A stretch of DNA of 64,000 bases from Chromohalobacter sp. 11-W. Its GTDB lineage: Bacteria; Pseudomonadota; Gammaproteobacteria; Pseudomonadales; Halomonadaceae. A program made the position numbers and the translations under genes. The stretch spans positions 1-64,000 of the forward strand of contig NZ_JARANZ010000007.1 in NCBI RefSeq assembly GCF_029889905.1, in the 5' to 3' direction. Shown one piece after another: positions 9,756 to 18,248 of the stretch; the stretch's first letter is position 1, and every line of letters starts with the position of its first letter. Below the pieces are notes generated by a model. It searched no databases and had not been told where the DNA came from. It saw only the letters and a program-made list of their open reading frames with translations.

Positions 9756-11225
9756 TTAGCCCGCCCGGTAGTTGGGGGCCTCTTTCGTAATCTGCACATC
9801 GTGCACGTGCGATTCGGCAAAGCCCGCGCCGGTGATCTTCACGAACTCCGGCTTGGTACGCATCTCGTCGATATCGTGGCAGCCGGTGTAGCCCATGGAG
9901 GCACGCAAGCCGCCCATCAGCTGATGGACGATGGCACTCATCGCGCCCTTGTAGGGCACTCGGCCTTCGACGCCTTCCGGCACCAGCTTCTCGACCCCAG
10001 CGTTCTTGTCCTGGAAGTAACGATCGGACGAGCCCTGGGTCTGGGACATGGCGCTCATGGAGCCCATGCCGCGATAGGCCTTATAGGTACGGCCCTGATA
10101 GAGCTCGATTTCGCCCGGGGCTTCCTCGGTGCCGGCCAGCAGACCACCGATCATCACCGTGCTGGCGCCTGCGGCGATGGCCTTGGAAAGGTCGCCGGAG
10201 AAGCGGATGCCGCCATCGGCAACGAGCGGGATGTCGAATGGCTTGAGCGCGTCGGCCACATCAGAAACAGCGGAGATCTGCGGCACGCCGACACCGGCGA
10301 CGATACGCGTGGTGCAGATGGAGCCGGGGCCGATGCCGACCTTGACGCCGTCCGCACCGGCTTCGGCGAGTGCCTTGGCGGCGGCGGCGGTGGCGATGTT
10401 ACCGCCGATCACCTGCACCTGCGGATAATGCTCCTTGACCCAACGCACGCGCTCGATGACGCCCTGGGAATGGCCATGTGCGGTATCCACCACCACCACA
10501 TCGACGCCCGCCTCGGCAAGCGCGGCGATGCGATCCGGCGTTTCCGGCCCGGTGCCCACGGCAGCGCCGGCAAGCAGGCGACCGTCGCTGTCCTTGGCGG
10601 CGTGCGGGTAGGTGCGCGCCTTCTCGATATCGCGAACGGTGACCAAGCCACGCAGGCGGAACTGATCGTCGACCACGAGGATCTTCTCGATGCGGTGTTC
10701 CTGTAGCTTGGACTTGATGATGTCCAGCGAGGTGCCTTCGGGCACGGTGACCAGCTTCTCGCGCGGGGTCATGATTTCCGCCACGCTATCGCCCTTGTCG
10801 GGGCGGAAACGCATGTCACGCCCGGTGACGATGCCCATCAGGGTGTCGCCCTCGACCACCGGAAACCCGGAGTAGCCGTACTCGTCGGCCATCTCGAGCA
10901 GATCGGCCAGCTTCGCCTTGGGGCTGACGGTCACCGGGTCCTTGACGATCACGCTCTCGTGCTTCTTCACCTTGCGCACTTCCGTCGCCTGCGCGGCGAT
11001 GGTCATGCTCTTGTGAATGATACCGATGCCACCTTCCTGCGCCATGGCAATCGCCAGGCGGGCTTCGGTCACGGTATCCATCGCGGAAGAAAGCAGCGGG
11101 ATATTGAGGTAAAGGTCGCGAGTCAGGCGGGATCTGAGGCTGACATCCTTGGGCAGGACGTCGGAATAGCCGGGGACGAGTAAGACATCATCGAACGTAA
11201 GAGCTTCTTGCGCTATACGTAGCAT
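9756..11225 (-). CDS. guaB: Inosine-5'-monophosphate dehydrogenase
   Basis: The 489-residue protein oxidises IMP to XMP with NAD+, the rate-limiting step toward GMP. The barrel begins [19 protein letters not shown]. Two CBS domains (about residues 90-205) interrupt it and usually bind adenine and guanine nucleotides for feedback. The catalytic loop is [15 protein letters not shown] with the active-site Cys, and the mobile flap region contains [10 protein letters not shown]. The C-terminal potassium-site region is present. It is the first gene of a guaBA operon with a strong sigma-70-type promoter immediately upstream. Confidence 0.98.
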   Translation of the reverse strand: MLRIAQEALTFDDVLLVPGYSDVLPKDVSLRSRLTRDLYLNIPLLSSAMDTVTEARLAIAMAQEGGIGIIHKSMTIAAQATEVRKVKKHESVIVKDPVTVSPKAKLADLLEMADEYGYSGFPVVEGDTLMGIVTGRDMRFRPDKGDSVAEIMTPREKLVTVPEGTSLDIIKSKLQEHRIEKILVVDDQFRLRGLVTVRDIEKARTYPHAAKDSDGRLLAGAAVGTGPETPDRIAALAEAGVDVVVVDTAHGHSQGVIERVRWVKEHYPQVQVIGGNIATAAAAKALAEAGADGVKVGIGPGSICTTRIVAGVGVPQISAVSDVADALKPFDIPLVADGGIRFSGDLSKAIAAGASTVMIGGLLAGTEEAPGEIELYQGRTYKAYRGMGSMSAMSQTQGSSDRYFQDKNAGVEKLVPEGVEGRVPYKGAMSAIVHQLMGGLRASMGYTGCHDIDEMRTKPEFVKITGAGFAESHVHDVQITKEAPNYRAG

Positions 11226-11272
11226 GTTGCGACACCTGTGGGGAAAGCGGGTGCGGGGAAGATTAATCCGCC

Positions 11273-11301
11273 ATTATAAACCCCTATCCCCGTCCTCTCA
11301 A
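11273..11301 (-). promoter_or_regulatory. Sigma-70 promoter of guaBA
   Basis: On the minus strand there is TTGAGA (11301-11296), 17 bp, then a perfect TATAAT (11278-11273). This predicts a start near 11266, about 40 nt before the guaB ATG. The -35 box overlaps the stop codon of the upstream binding-protein gene. Confidence 0.8.
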
Positions 11302-11310
11302 CGTTGAGAG
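11295..11310. promoter_or_regulatory. 16-bp perfect palindrome over the guaB -35 box
   Basis: CTCTCAACGTTGAGAG is fully self-complementary and covers the -35 hexamer. The AACGTT centre is shared with the enterobacterial PurR operator, so a repressor site is plausible; the flanks differ from the E. coli consensus. It also overlaps the last codons of the upstream gene. Confidence 0.45.
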
Positions 11311-12392
11311 CGTTTGTCAATGCGCGATTCGATGGCAGCCGCGCCCTGAGCCGGCTCGGGGTGCGCCAAGCGGTGGAACTCCCGCTGCCAGCGATCCATG
11401 AACGCCGTGCGCCGGGAAGGATCGACGAAGGCGAGCAGCGAGGCATTCAGCGGAATCGGGTACAAGCGCTCCCCGACCTGGTCGCGCAGCCGCTGGGCGG
11501 TGTAGGGGCCCACGACATCCGGGCGCACGCTGAACAGCGGCGTCTCGCCGGCGATGACACGCTGCCCTTCGCGGCCCAGCAGGAAGTCGAGAAACGCCCG
11601 GGCCGCCGCGGGGTGCGGGGCGTCGCGGTGAATGAACGCCATGCGCATCATGACCAGCGAGTAGTCTTGGGGGACCTGCACAAAGACCTCGGGATGCGAT
11701 TGCGCCCACACCATGGCGTAAGAACCGAGCAGGTTGTAGCCCAGCCAGTAGCGCCCCTCGCTGAGCCCCTCGAGCATGGCCCGCGTGTTGGCCTCGAGAT
11801 GCGTATCGGTCGCGCCCATGGCAGTCACGAGATCCCAGAACCGGGTGGTGTAGCGCGCATCCTGCTGAAAGAGCGAGTAACCAACGCCACTGCGTAAAGG
11901 CGAATAAGTGGTGACTTTGCCACGTAAGGTCTCGCGGTGCTGTGTGAGCAGCGTATGCAGGTCGGCATGGGTCTTCGGCGGCAGCATATGGCGCGATAGG
12001 TCCAGCCGATAGGCCATGACGATGGGCTCGAAGGTGAAACCGAACACTTCGTCGCGCCACTTGGCCCACTCCGGCCACGCCTGTGCCGCCGGTGAGTCGA
12101 GACGCTGAGCGTAGCCTTCATTCACCCGCGCCATCTGCCAGGGCATGGCGGAACTGATGACGACATCGGGCGGATTGTCTTCATTGGCAACGCGGGCGTC
12201 GACTTCAAGCGTTGAGCGATCGCGGAAGGTCAACTGGATGTGCGGATGGGCCGCCTCGAAGGCGTCCAGCAAGGGCGCCGCGACCTCCCTGTCGAGCGCC
12301 GCCTCGACAACGAGCGGGTTGTCGGCCCAGGCGAAGCTCGGTGCCAGAAGCCCCAAAAGCCATACGAGCGCCACACGGCGAATCGGCATCAT
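11298..12392 (-). CDS. Periplasmic ABC-type solute-binding protein, likely sensory partner of TctDE
   Basis: The 364-residue protein has a Sec signal (RRVALVWLLGLLAPSFAWA, cleaved after AWA) and the fold of iron/phosphoglycerate-type binding proteins (SBP family 1: NPPDVVISSAMPWQM, GFTFEPIVMAYR, YWLGYNLLGSYA). No ABC permease or ATPase is nearby. Instead it is the third gene of a tctD-tctE-sbp operon, overlapping tctE by 4 nt. That arrangement resembles PgtABC-like systems, in which a periplasmic protein helps the sensor kinase perceive its ligand. I infer an accessory sensing role rather than transport. The family call is firm, the role tentative. Confidence 0.75.
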   Translation of the reverse strand: MMPIRRVALVWLLGLLAPSFAWADNPLVVEAALDREVAAPLLDAFEAAHPHIQLTFRDRSTLEVDARVANEDNPPDVVISSAMPWQMARVNEGYAQRLDSPAAQAWPEWAKWRDEVFGFTFEPIVMAYRLDLSRHMLPPKTHADLHTLLTQHRETLRGKVTTYSPLRSGVGYSLFQQDARYTTRFWDLVTAMGATDTHLEANTRAMLEGLSEGRYWLGYNLLGSYAMVWAQSHPEVFVQVPQDYSLVMMRMAFIHRDAPHPAAARAFLDFLLGREGQRVIAGETPLFSVRPDVVGPYTAQRLRDQVGERLYPIPLNASLLAFVDPSRRTAFMDRWQREFHRLAHPEPAQGAAAIESRIDKRSQR

Positions 12393-13792
12393 TTCTCCTC
12401 ATGTTGAGTGAGATAAGGAAAAAACAGGCGGATTTTCAGCCCGTTCTTCTGCGCCGACTCGACCTGCATCCGCGCCTCATGACGACGCACGATCGAGTCC
12501 ACAATAGCCAATCCCAGGCCGGAGCCTTCGGTGTCCTGACGACCGCCGCGTTCGAAGGGGCGATGCAAGTGCGCCAGCGTCTCGGGCGGCACACCCGGCC
12601 CGTCATCCTCGATATATAACTCTAACGTCTGCGCATGACACACAGCGCCTAGGGTAATAACGCTGCCGGGAGGCGTATAACGCAGGGCATTGTCGATCAA
12701 ATTGCCTAACAACTCGCGCAAAGCCCACGCCTCGCCTTGGATGTATTGCGGTGATGCGGGAAGAGACGCCAAGCCGATGTCATGGGCTTGCGACACATCA
12801 CGTTGCGCCCAGTCGAAAGTCGTTTCATGCAGCAACGCCATCGCATCGATACGCGCTGTTGCGCTTGCTTCCACGGCATGGCGTAGGCGTGCCAGGCTCA
12901 ATAGCTGACTGGCTAGACGACTCGTACGTCCGGCACTGCCATGGACCTCGGTGAGCGCCTGACGCCAGGCATCGGGGCTATCGCTTTGCAAGGCCAACTC
13001 GCTCGTGGTCTGTAATCCCGCGAGGGGCGTTTTGAGTTGATGGCTGGCATCTGCAGTGAAACGTAATAGCGCTTCTCGGCCGTCGCGCTGGCGCATAAAA
13101 AGGGAGTCCAAGGTTTCCGCCATTTCACGCATTTCTTCTGGCACTCGAGCATCCAACGGGCGCATGTCATCGGCATCGCGACGCCGCAGTTGCTGACGTA
13201 GTCGTCGAATCGGCGCGAGCGCCACGCGCATCGCCAGGAGCATCAGGATGCCCGCCAGCAGCACCATGATCACGAAGCGCGTGACCGCCTGCTCGAAGAG
13301 CATCTCGGTCAGGGCGTCGCGCCCCGACATCGTGTGGCCGACCCAGATCTGCACCGGATCTTGCGTCTCCCAGCCAGCGGAATCGAGCTCCCGTCCATAA
13401 AGACGCCACTGGGTGCCATGATACGTGTCATTCAACCATGTCGGCTGTGAGGACACTCGTCGGCGCCACTCGGGAGGAATGCCGATATCCAGGTTACCCG
13501 ACACCGTTTGGCCCTTGGCATCCAGTACGGCATAGAACACGCGCTCCTGGTGGCGCGTCGCCAGGATCTGCAACGCCGCCGAGGGGATTTCAACTACTGG
13601 CTGACCACCTTCCCACCGTATGGCTTCAGCGATCGTCAAGGCAGCGGCCTCGAGCTGGCTGTCATAGGCGCGCTCGGCCGCGCGTTGCGAGCTGAAATAG
13701 GCTTCGACTAGCAACAACACGCCAAGCACGCTGACGGTCGCCAACAACCAGAAGGCCAAGCGGGATTTCAGTGTGCCATCCACCTCGATCAC
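12389..13792 (-). CDS. tctE: Sensor histidine kinase TctE
   Basis: The 467-residue membrane kinase has a TM segment at about residues 11-30, a periplasmic domain to about 168, a second TM at 171-190, and a short HAMP-like linker. The HisKA box is DASHQLKTPLAG (His251). The ATPase domain has the N box NLIDNALRYTPPG, the G1 box DDGPGVP and the G2 box GSGLGLAIV. The TctE-type N-terminal domain and its position next to tctD and opposite tctCBA indicate a tricarboxylate sensor. It is translationally coupled on both sides by 4-nt overlaps. Confidence 0.9.
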   Translation of the reverse strand: MIEVDGTLKSRLAFWLLATVSVLGVLLLVEAYFSSQRAAERAYDSQLEAAALTIAEAIRWEGGQPVVEIPSAALQILATRHQERVFYAVLDAKGQTVSGNLDIGIPPEWRRRVSSQPTWLNDTYHGTQWRLYGRELDSAGWETQDPVQIWVGHTMSGRDALTEMLFEQAVTRFVIMVLLAGILMLLAMRVALAPIRRLRQQLRRRDADDMRPLDARVPEEMREMAETLDSLFMRQRDGREALLRFTADASHQLKTPLAGLQTTSELALQSDSPDAWRQALTEVHGSAGRTSRLASQLLSLARLRHAVEASATARIDAMALLHETTFDWAQRDVSQAHDIGLASLPASPQYIQGEAWALRELLGNLIDNALRYTPPGSVITLGAVCHAQTLELYIEDDGPGVPPETLAHLHRPFERGGRQDTEGSGLGLAIVDSIVRRHEARMQVESAQKNGLKIRLFFPYLTQHEEK

Positions 13793-14457
13793 GGGGAGGC
13801 TTCCTCGAGCCGGTAGCCCAGGCCTCGAAACGTGCGAATGCGCAGCCCGCTGCCATCGAGCCTTTTGCGCAAGCGGCTTATGTACACTTCCAGCGCGTTG
13901 GACCCGACATCACCAAATCCAAAAAGGCGGTTCTCCAGGGTCTCGCGCGGCGTAATGCTGCCGGCATGCAGCAATAGTCCTTCCAGCAAGCGCAGTTCAC
14001 GACGTGGCAAATCGAGCACCTGCTCATCTAGCGTGGCGACGCCCGAGGCGGCGTCGAAGGCCAGCGGGCCGAACGTCAGACGATTGTCGACGCGCTGCTG
14101 GCTGCGGCGCAGCAAGGCACGCACGCGGGCTTCCAGCTCGGCGAGCGAGAACGGCTTAGCGAGGTAATCGTCGGCGCCGAGATCCAACCCCTCCACTCGA
14201 TCATCGATGCCGTCGCGGGCCGTCAGGATCAATACAGGCGTGGTATCGCCGCGCTGGCGCAGTTCCGCCAGCAGCGTCAGGCCGTTGCCGTCGGGCAGCC
14301 CCAGGTCGAGCAGTACCAGATCGAACTGCCCGCTCTGCAGGGCCTCGCGTGCCTGCGCATGGTGCGTGAACACATCGACGGTGTTGCCCAGCGGGGTGAG
14401 CGCTTGCTCCAGCGAGCGCGCGATCAGGGGATCATCTTCGATGACGAGCAGGCGCAT
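13789..14457 (-). CDS. tctD: OmpR-family response regulator TctD
   Basis: The 222-residue regulator has a receiver domain with acidic pocket EDD (7-9), phospho-acceptor Asp51 in LLDLGLPDGNG, and Thr/Lys switch residues (ILTARD, YLAKPFS). A C-terminal winged helix follows (LPRRELRLLEGLLLHAG, NALEVYISRLRKRL). It should be phosphorylated by TctE and activate tctCBA, which starts 150 bp away on the other strand. It is the first gene of the tctD-tctE-sbp operon. Confidence 0.93.
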   Translation of the reverse strand: MRLLVIEDDPLIARSLEQALTPLGNTVDVFTHHAQAREALQSGQFDLVLLDLGLPDGNGLTLLAELRQRGDTTPVLILTARDGIDDRVEGLDLGADDYLAKPFSLAELEARVRALLRRSQQRVDNRLTFGPLAFDAASGVATLDEQVLDLPRRELRLLEGLLLHAGSITPRETLENRLFGFGDVGSNALEVYISRLRKRLDGSGLRIRTFRGLGYRLEEASP

Positions 14458-14486
14458 ACGACCAATGTCTCATGTAGATAAACGTT

Positions 14487-14510
14487 AGGTGACAGGTTGA
14501 TGAAAGGTTG
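14487..14510. promoter_or_regulatory. Candidate TctD operator in the tctD/tctC divergent gap
   Basis: The hexamer AGGTTG occurs at 14494-14499 and 14505-14510, spaced 11 bp, one helical turn apart, with a related AGGTGA at 14487. Direct repeats with 10-11 bp spacing are the usual OmpR-family binding pattern. The position lies between the divergent tctD and tctC starts. Confidence 0.45.
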
Positions 14511-14606
14511 GCTGCCTAGCATCGGTATTCGTCATCCGTGGCGATGACATCAGCACCATTCTCGTTATTCCTAATGCAGCGCAAAACAAGAGAACAGGAG
14601 TTCGCC

Positions 14607-15596
14607 ATGAAGATCAACAAAGGGCTTGCCACGTACACAAGCATAATAGCGCTGATGGGCGGTATCTTGGCCGCTAGCAGCGCGCAAGCGCAATCCGACG
14701 CAACAGAATGCATCGCGCCCGCAAAACCGGGCGGTGGCTACGACCTCACCTGTCGCCTGGCCGCCAATGGCCTGGAAAAGACCGGCATGATCGACAAGCC
14801 CATGGCCGTCAGTTACATGCCGGGCGGCATCGGGGCGGTGGCCTACAATCACGTCAATGGCGTGCGCGACGACGATCCCAACCTCATCGTCGCCGCCAGC
14901 ACTGGCGCGGCCGTAAACCTGGCGCTGGGCAAGTTCGGCAAATACGACGCTGATGACGTCCGCTGGTTGGGTGCCCTGGGGGTCGACTATGGCGCCATCG
15001 TCGTCAACGCCGATGCGCCCTGGCAAGACCTCGATGATCTCATGCAGGACCTGAGTGAATCACCGGGCGATATCGCCTTCGGGGCGGGTGGAACCGTGGG
15101 CAGCCAAGACTGGATGAAGGCCGCGCTCACCGCCAAGGCCGCCGATCTCTCGCCGCGCAAGCTCAAGTACGTGTCCTTCGAGGGCGGTGGCGAAGCCTTG
15201 GCAGCACTGCTGGGCAACCACATCCAGGTTTTTACGGGTGACCTCTCCGAGCTCAAATCACAACTAGAAAGCGGCAAGATCCGCGTGCTCGCCGCGCTGT
15301 CCGAAGAGCGCATGGGTGGCCCTTACGCCGACATCCCCACTGCAGCGGAGCAGGGCTATGACGTGCAATGGCCCATCTGGCGCGGTTATTACATGGGGCC
15401 CAACGTCAGCGACGAGGCCTACCAGAAGTGGGTGGAACGCATGTCCCAGCTCGCCCAGTCCCAAAAGTTCGCCCAACTGCGCAAGGAGCGGGGCCTCTTC
15501 CCAATGTCGCGCTTCGGCTACGAGTTCAATGACTACGTGCTGGAGCAGGTCGATCAGTTCGAATCCTTGGCCAAAGAAGTAGGTCTGAAGCAATGA
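14607..15596 (+). CDS. tctC: Tripartite tricarboxylate transporter, periplasmic binding protein TctC
   Basis: The 329-residue protein has a cleavable signal peptide (to ASSAQA), then the Bug/TctC fold with CIAPAKPGGGYDLTCRLAANGL and PGGIGAVAYNHVN lining the carboxylate pocket, and GAGGTVGSQDW later. It captures citrate or related tricarboxylates for TctAB. The ATG at 14607 is chosen because it has AACAGGAG seven nucleotides upstream and opens directly into the signal peptide. It is the first gene of tctCBA, overlapping tctB by 4 nt. Confidence 0.93.
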   Translation: MKINKGLATYTSIIALMGGILAASSAQAQSDATECIAPAKPGGGYDLTCRLAANGLEKTGMIDKPMAVSYMPGGIGAVAYNHVNGVRDDDPNLIVAASTGAAVNLALGKFGKYDADDVRWLGALGVDYGAIVVNADAPWQDLDDLMQDLSESPGDIAFGAGGTVGSQDWMKAALTAKAADLSPRKLKYVSFEGGGEALAALLGNHIQVFTGDLSELKSQLESGKIRVLAALSEERMGGPYADIPTAAEQGYDVQWPIWRGYYMGPNVSDEAYQKWVERMSQLAQSQKFAQLRKERGLFPMSRFGYEFNDYVLEQVDQFESLAKEVGLKQ

Positions 15597-16042
15597 AACT
15601 CGCCGCCGACCGGTTGTTGGGCATCGTCCTGATCGGTCTGGCGGCGTTCGTCGCCGTTCAGGCCATCAAACTGGAAGTGCCCTTCAGTTACGACCCCGTA
15701 GGCCCCCGTGCCTTTCCGCTCGGTCTCGCTATCCTGCTGGCTGCGCTCGCCAGCGTGTTGATCGTGAAACCCGGCACCAACGAGGCGTGGCCCGGTCGCC
15801 AGCTCGGCGTGAAGTTGCTGCTGGTGCTCGTCACGCTCCTGGTCTATGCCCTGCTCTTCACCAAGCTCGGCTTCATCATCACCTCACTGCTGGCAGTCAC
15901 AAGCCTATCTCGCATCTTTGGTGCGTCATGGGGTAAGGCACTGCTGACCGGTGTGCTCATGGCCGTCATCAGCTATTTCCTTTTTGCGCATGCCTTGGGG
16001 ATCTCGCTGCCTAGTGGTTACTGGGTCGAGCCCTTGCTATAA
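15593..16042 (+). CDS. tctB: Tripartite tricarboxylate transporter, small membrane subunit TctB
   Basis: The 149-residue protein has four hydrophobic segments (about residues 7-23, 40-58, 74-95, 108-140) and the PVGPRAFPLGLAILLA motif characteristic of TctB. It forms the small integral membrane subunit beside TctA. It overlaps tctC by 4 nt, so the two are translationally coupled. Confidence 0.92.
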   Translation: MKLAADRLLGIVLIGLAAFVAVQAIKLEVPFSYDPVGPRAFPLGLAILLAALASVLIVKPGTNEAWPGRQLGVKLLLVLVTLLVYALLFTKLGFIITSLLAVTSLSRIFGASWGKALLTGVLMAVISYFLFAHALGISLPSGYWVEPLL

Positions 16043-16054
16043 CGGAGCCTTCTC

Positions 16055-17557
16055 ATGTTCGATTTCCTGATCCATGGCTTCGACGTTGCTCTTAGCCCGC
16101 TGAACCTCGGCTTGGCTTTGCTCGGTGCGCTTCTCGGCACTCTTTTTGGGGCATTGCCTGGCATTGGTCCCATCAATGGTATTGCGATCCTGATGCCATT
16201 GGCCTATACGCTCGGCCTGCCCGCCGAGTCGGCATTGATCCTGCTCGCCGCCATCTACACGGGCGCTGAGTATGGCGGGCGCATGTCGAGCATTCTGCTC
16301 AACGTGCCCGGCGATGCCGGGGCCGTGATGACCACGCTCGACGGCCACCCGCTGGCCAAGAAGGGGCTGGCCGGACCGGCGCTCGGCCTGTCGGCGGTCA
16401 GCTCATTCGTCGGCGCGACCATCGCCATCATCGGCCTGACGCTGTTCGCGCCGCTGCTGGCGGAAGTGGCGGTGATGTTCGGTCCCGCCGAATTCTTCGC
16501 ACTGATGGTGTTCGCCTTCGCCTCCATGTCCGTGATGATGGGCAAGGATCCCGTCAAGACCGCCATTGGCGCCGTGCTGGGGGTCTTGATCGGCACCGTG
16601 GGCGTCGATTCGAGCACCGGCGTGCTTCGTTATACCTTCGGCCTGCCCGAGTTGTACGACGGCATCGACTTCGTGGTCATGATCATCGGCTTGTTCGCGA
16701 TCAGCGAGATCCTCCTGATGCTGGAACACGCCAACCGCAAGGACGGCAACGACGGCCTCCCACCGCTGGGACGCGTCTTCATCAGCCTCAAGGAAGTGGT
16801 GACCTGCAAGTGGACGATGGGACGCTCGGGCTTGATCGGCTTCATCATCGGCATCCTGCCCGGCACCGGTGCCTCGGTGGGCGGCGCGGTCGCCTATACC
16901 ACGGAGAAGCGCCTGAGCGACAAGGACAATTCGTTCGGTACGGGCAACATGCGCGGCCTGGCGGCGCCGGAGGCGGCCAATAACGCCTCGGCGGTGGGCT
17001 CGTTCGTTCCCATGCTGACACTGGGAATCCCCGGCTCCGGCACGACGGCGGTGCTACTCGGCGCGTTGATGCTCTACAACATCACCCCCGGCCCCATGAT
17101 GTTCAGTGAACGTCCTGAAGTCGCCGGCGGCCTGATCGCCTCGCTGTATATCGGCAATATCGTACTGCTGGCGCTCAACCTGCCATTGGCCGGCGTCTTC
17201 GCCCGCGTGCTGACGATTCCACGCTGGGTGCTGGTGCCAGGCATCGCGATTCTGGCCTTCGTCGGCGTTTTCCAGCTCCATTCCAATCTCGCCGCCATCT
17301 ACCTAATGCTCATTATTGGTATATTCGGCTACTTACTGCGCAAGCTGGGCTTCTCGCTGGCTCCCGTCATTCTGGGCTATGTCCTTGGGGGATTGATGGA
17401 GCAAAACCTGCGGCGCGCGCTATCCATCAGCGGCGGCGATCTCGGTATTCTGTGGCAATCCGGCATTTCGCTCGGCCTCTGGATCGCGGCACTTGCTTTG
17501 CTGGTACTACCCTGGCTACTTCCCAAGCTGTGGCAAGCCAAAACCAGCAAGGCCTGA
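16055..17557 (+). CDS. tctA: Tripartite tricarboxylate transporter, large membrane subunit TctA
   Basis: The 500-residue protein has about 11-12 membrane segments. It carries the two family signatures, GALPGIGPINGIAILMPL near residue 35 and GILPGTGASVGGAVAYTTEKR near 265, which are the repeated glycine-rich loops of TctA. Upstream is GGAGCC, 8 nt before the ATG. It carries the substrate across the inner membrane using an ion gradient (Na+ in characterised members). It is the last gene of the operon, with GC-rich hairpins after the stop. Confidence 0.95.
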   Translation: MFDFLIHGFDVALSPLNLGLALLGALLGTLFGALPGIGPINGIAILMPLAYTLGLPAESALILLAAIYTGAEYGGRMSSILLNVPGDAGAVMTTLDGHPLAKKGLAGPALGLSAVSSFVGATIAIIGLTLFAPLLAEVAVMFGPAEFFALMVFAFASMSVMMGKDPVKTAIGAVLGVLIGTVGVDSSTGVLRYTFGLPELYDGIDFVVMIIGLFAISEILLMLEHANRKDGNDGLPPLGRVFISLKEVVTCKWTMGRSGLIGFIIGILPGTGASVGGAVAYTTEKRLSDKDNSFGTGNMRGLAAPEAANNASAVGSFVPMLTLGIPGSGTTAVLLGALMLYNITPGPMMFSERPEVAGGLIASLYIGNIVLLALNLPLAGVFARVLTIPRWVLVPGIAILAFVGVFQLHSNLAAIYLMLIIGIFGYLLRKLGFSLAPVILGYVLGGLMEQNLRRALSISGGDLGILWQSGISLGLWIAALALLVLPWLLPKLWQAKTSKA

Positions 17558-17563
17558 CACCGC

Positions 17564-17625
17564 CAGGTCTGAAACAACAAGACCTGAACCGACCGGCCCC
17601 GTGCCGCCCCTCGGGCGCACGGGGC
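17564..17625 (+). terminator. Two successive hairpins after tctA
   Basis: CAGGTCT/AGACCTG (17564-17586) and GCCCCGTGC/GCACGGGGC (17596-17625) are perfect inverted repeats placed just after the tctA stop. No T-run follows either, so this is probably an imperfect terminator or mRNA 3' protection rather than a textbook one. Confidence 0.5.
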
Positions 17626-17678
17626 ACGATATTCTGTGCACCAGGCTCTACTTGCCACGCACCAAGTCTACACATAAA

Positions 17679-17692
17679 CTATTTATAAATAG
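17679..17692. promoter_or_regulatory. Perfect AT-rich palindrome upstream of abiEi
   Basis: CTATTTATAAATAG is a 14-bp perfect palindrome ending 16 bp before the abiEi ATG. AbiEi-type antitoxins repress their own promoters through inverted repeats, so this is the likely operator. It includes TATAAA, which could serve as the -10 box. Confidence 0.5.
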
Positions 17693-17708
17693 CATTTGTG
17701 TATACTTG

Positions 17709-18248
17709 ATGAATCAGATCACCGCCCGTGAGCGTCTCGACTACTGGGACCGCCAACACCGGTCTGTATTTACTCTCTCGGACCTGGCCAAGATCTTTCC
17801 CGAAGACAGCCCAAAGACGCTTCAGGAGGGAATCAATCGACTACGTCGACATGGCATGCTCGAGGCAGTCAGTCGCGGCGTGTATGTCTACAAGCTGTCA
17901 CGGAACCATGACCCCGACCTTCTCGAACGAATCGCCAAGACCATGCGCCGTGGCGAGTACAGCTATGTCAGCCTCGAATCCGCACTCTCGGAATACGGCG
18001 CAATCTCACAGATTCCTGTCGATCGACTGACGATCATGACCACAGGCCGCAAAGGGGAATATCGAACCCCCTATGGCACCATTGAATTCACCCATACCAA
18101 GCGATCTGTACCCCAATTGCTTGATCGGATGCGCGACGTTGGACGTCCCTTGCGGCTGGCAACGCCCCAAGCCGCCTGGGCCGACCTCAAGCGTGTCGGG
18201 CGCAATACCCATCTTGTCGATGAAGCGAGCCTGCCGCATGCACACTGA
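17709..18248 (+). CDS. abiEi: AbiEi-family type IV antitoxin, transcriptional autorepressor
   Basis: The 179-residue protein has an N-terminal winged HTH (TLSDLAKIFPEDSPKTLQEGINRLRRHGML, about residues 23-52) followed by the AbiEi antitoxin region (GEYSYVSLESALSEYGAISQIP and a C-terminal domain with TPQAAWADL). In type IV systems it represses the operon and counters the toxin without binding it. The ATG at 17709 lacks a clear Shine-Dalgarno sequence and lies just after TATACT, so a leaderless or weakly translated mRNA is possible. It overlaps abiEii by 11 nt. Confidence 0.85.
   Translation: MNQITARERLDYWDRQHRSVFTLSDLAKIFPEDSPKTLQEGINRLRRHGMLEAVSRGVYVYKLSRNHDPDLLERIAKTMRRGEYSYVSLESALSEYGAISQIPVDRLTIMTTGRKGEYRTPYGTIEFTHTKRSVPQLLDRMRDVGRPLRLATPQAAWADLKRVGRNTHLVDEASLPHAH

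Noticed and set aside
8197-9759. Long open frame (520 codons) on the plus strand across guaA
   Set aside because: It is antisense to guaA, and its Val/Ala/Asp/His-rich translation is the usual mirror of a GC-rich gene. No family feature.
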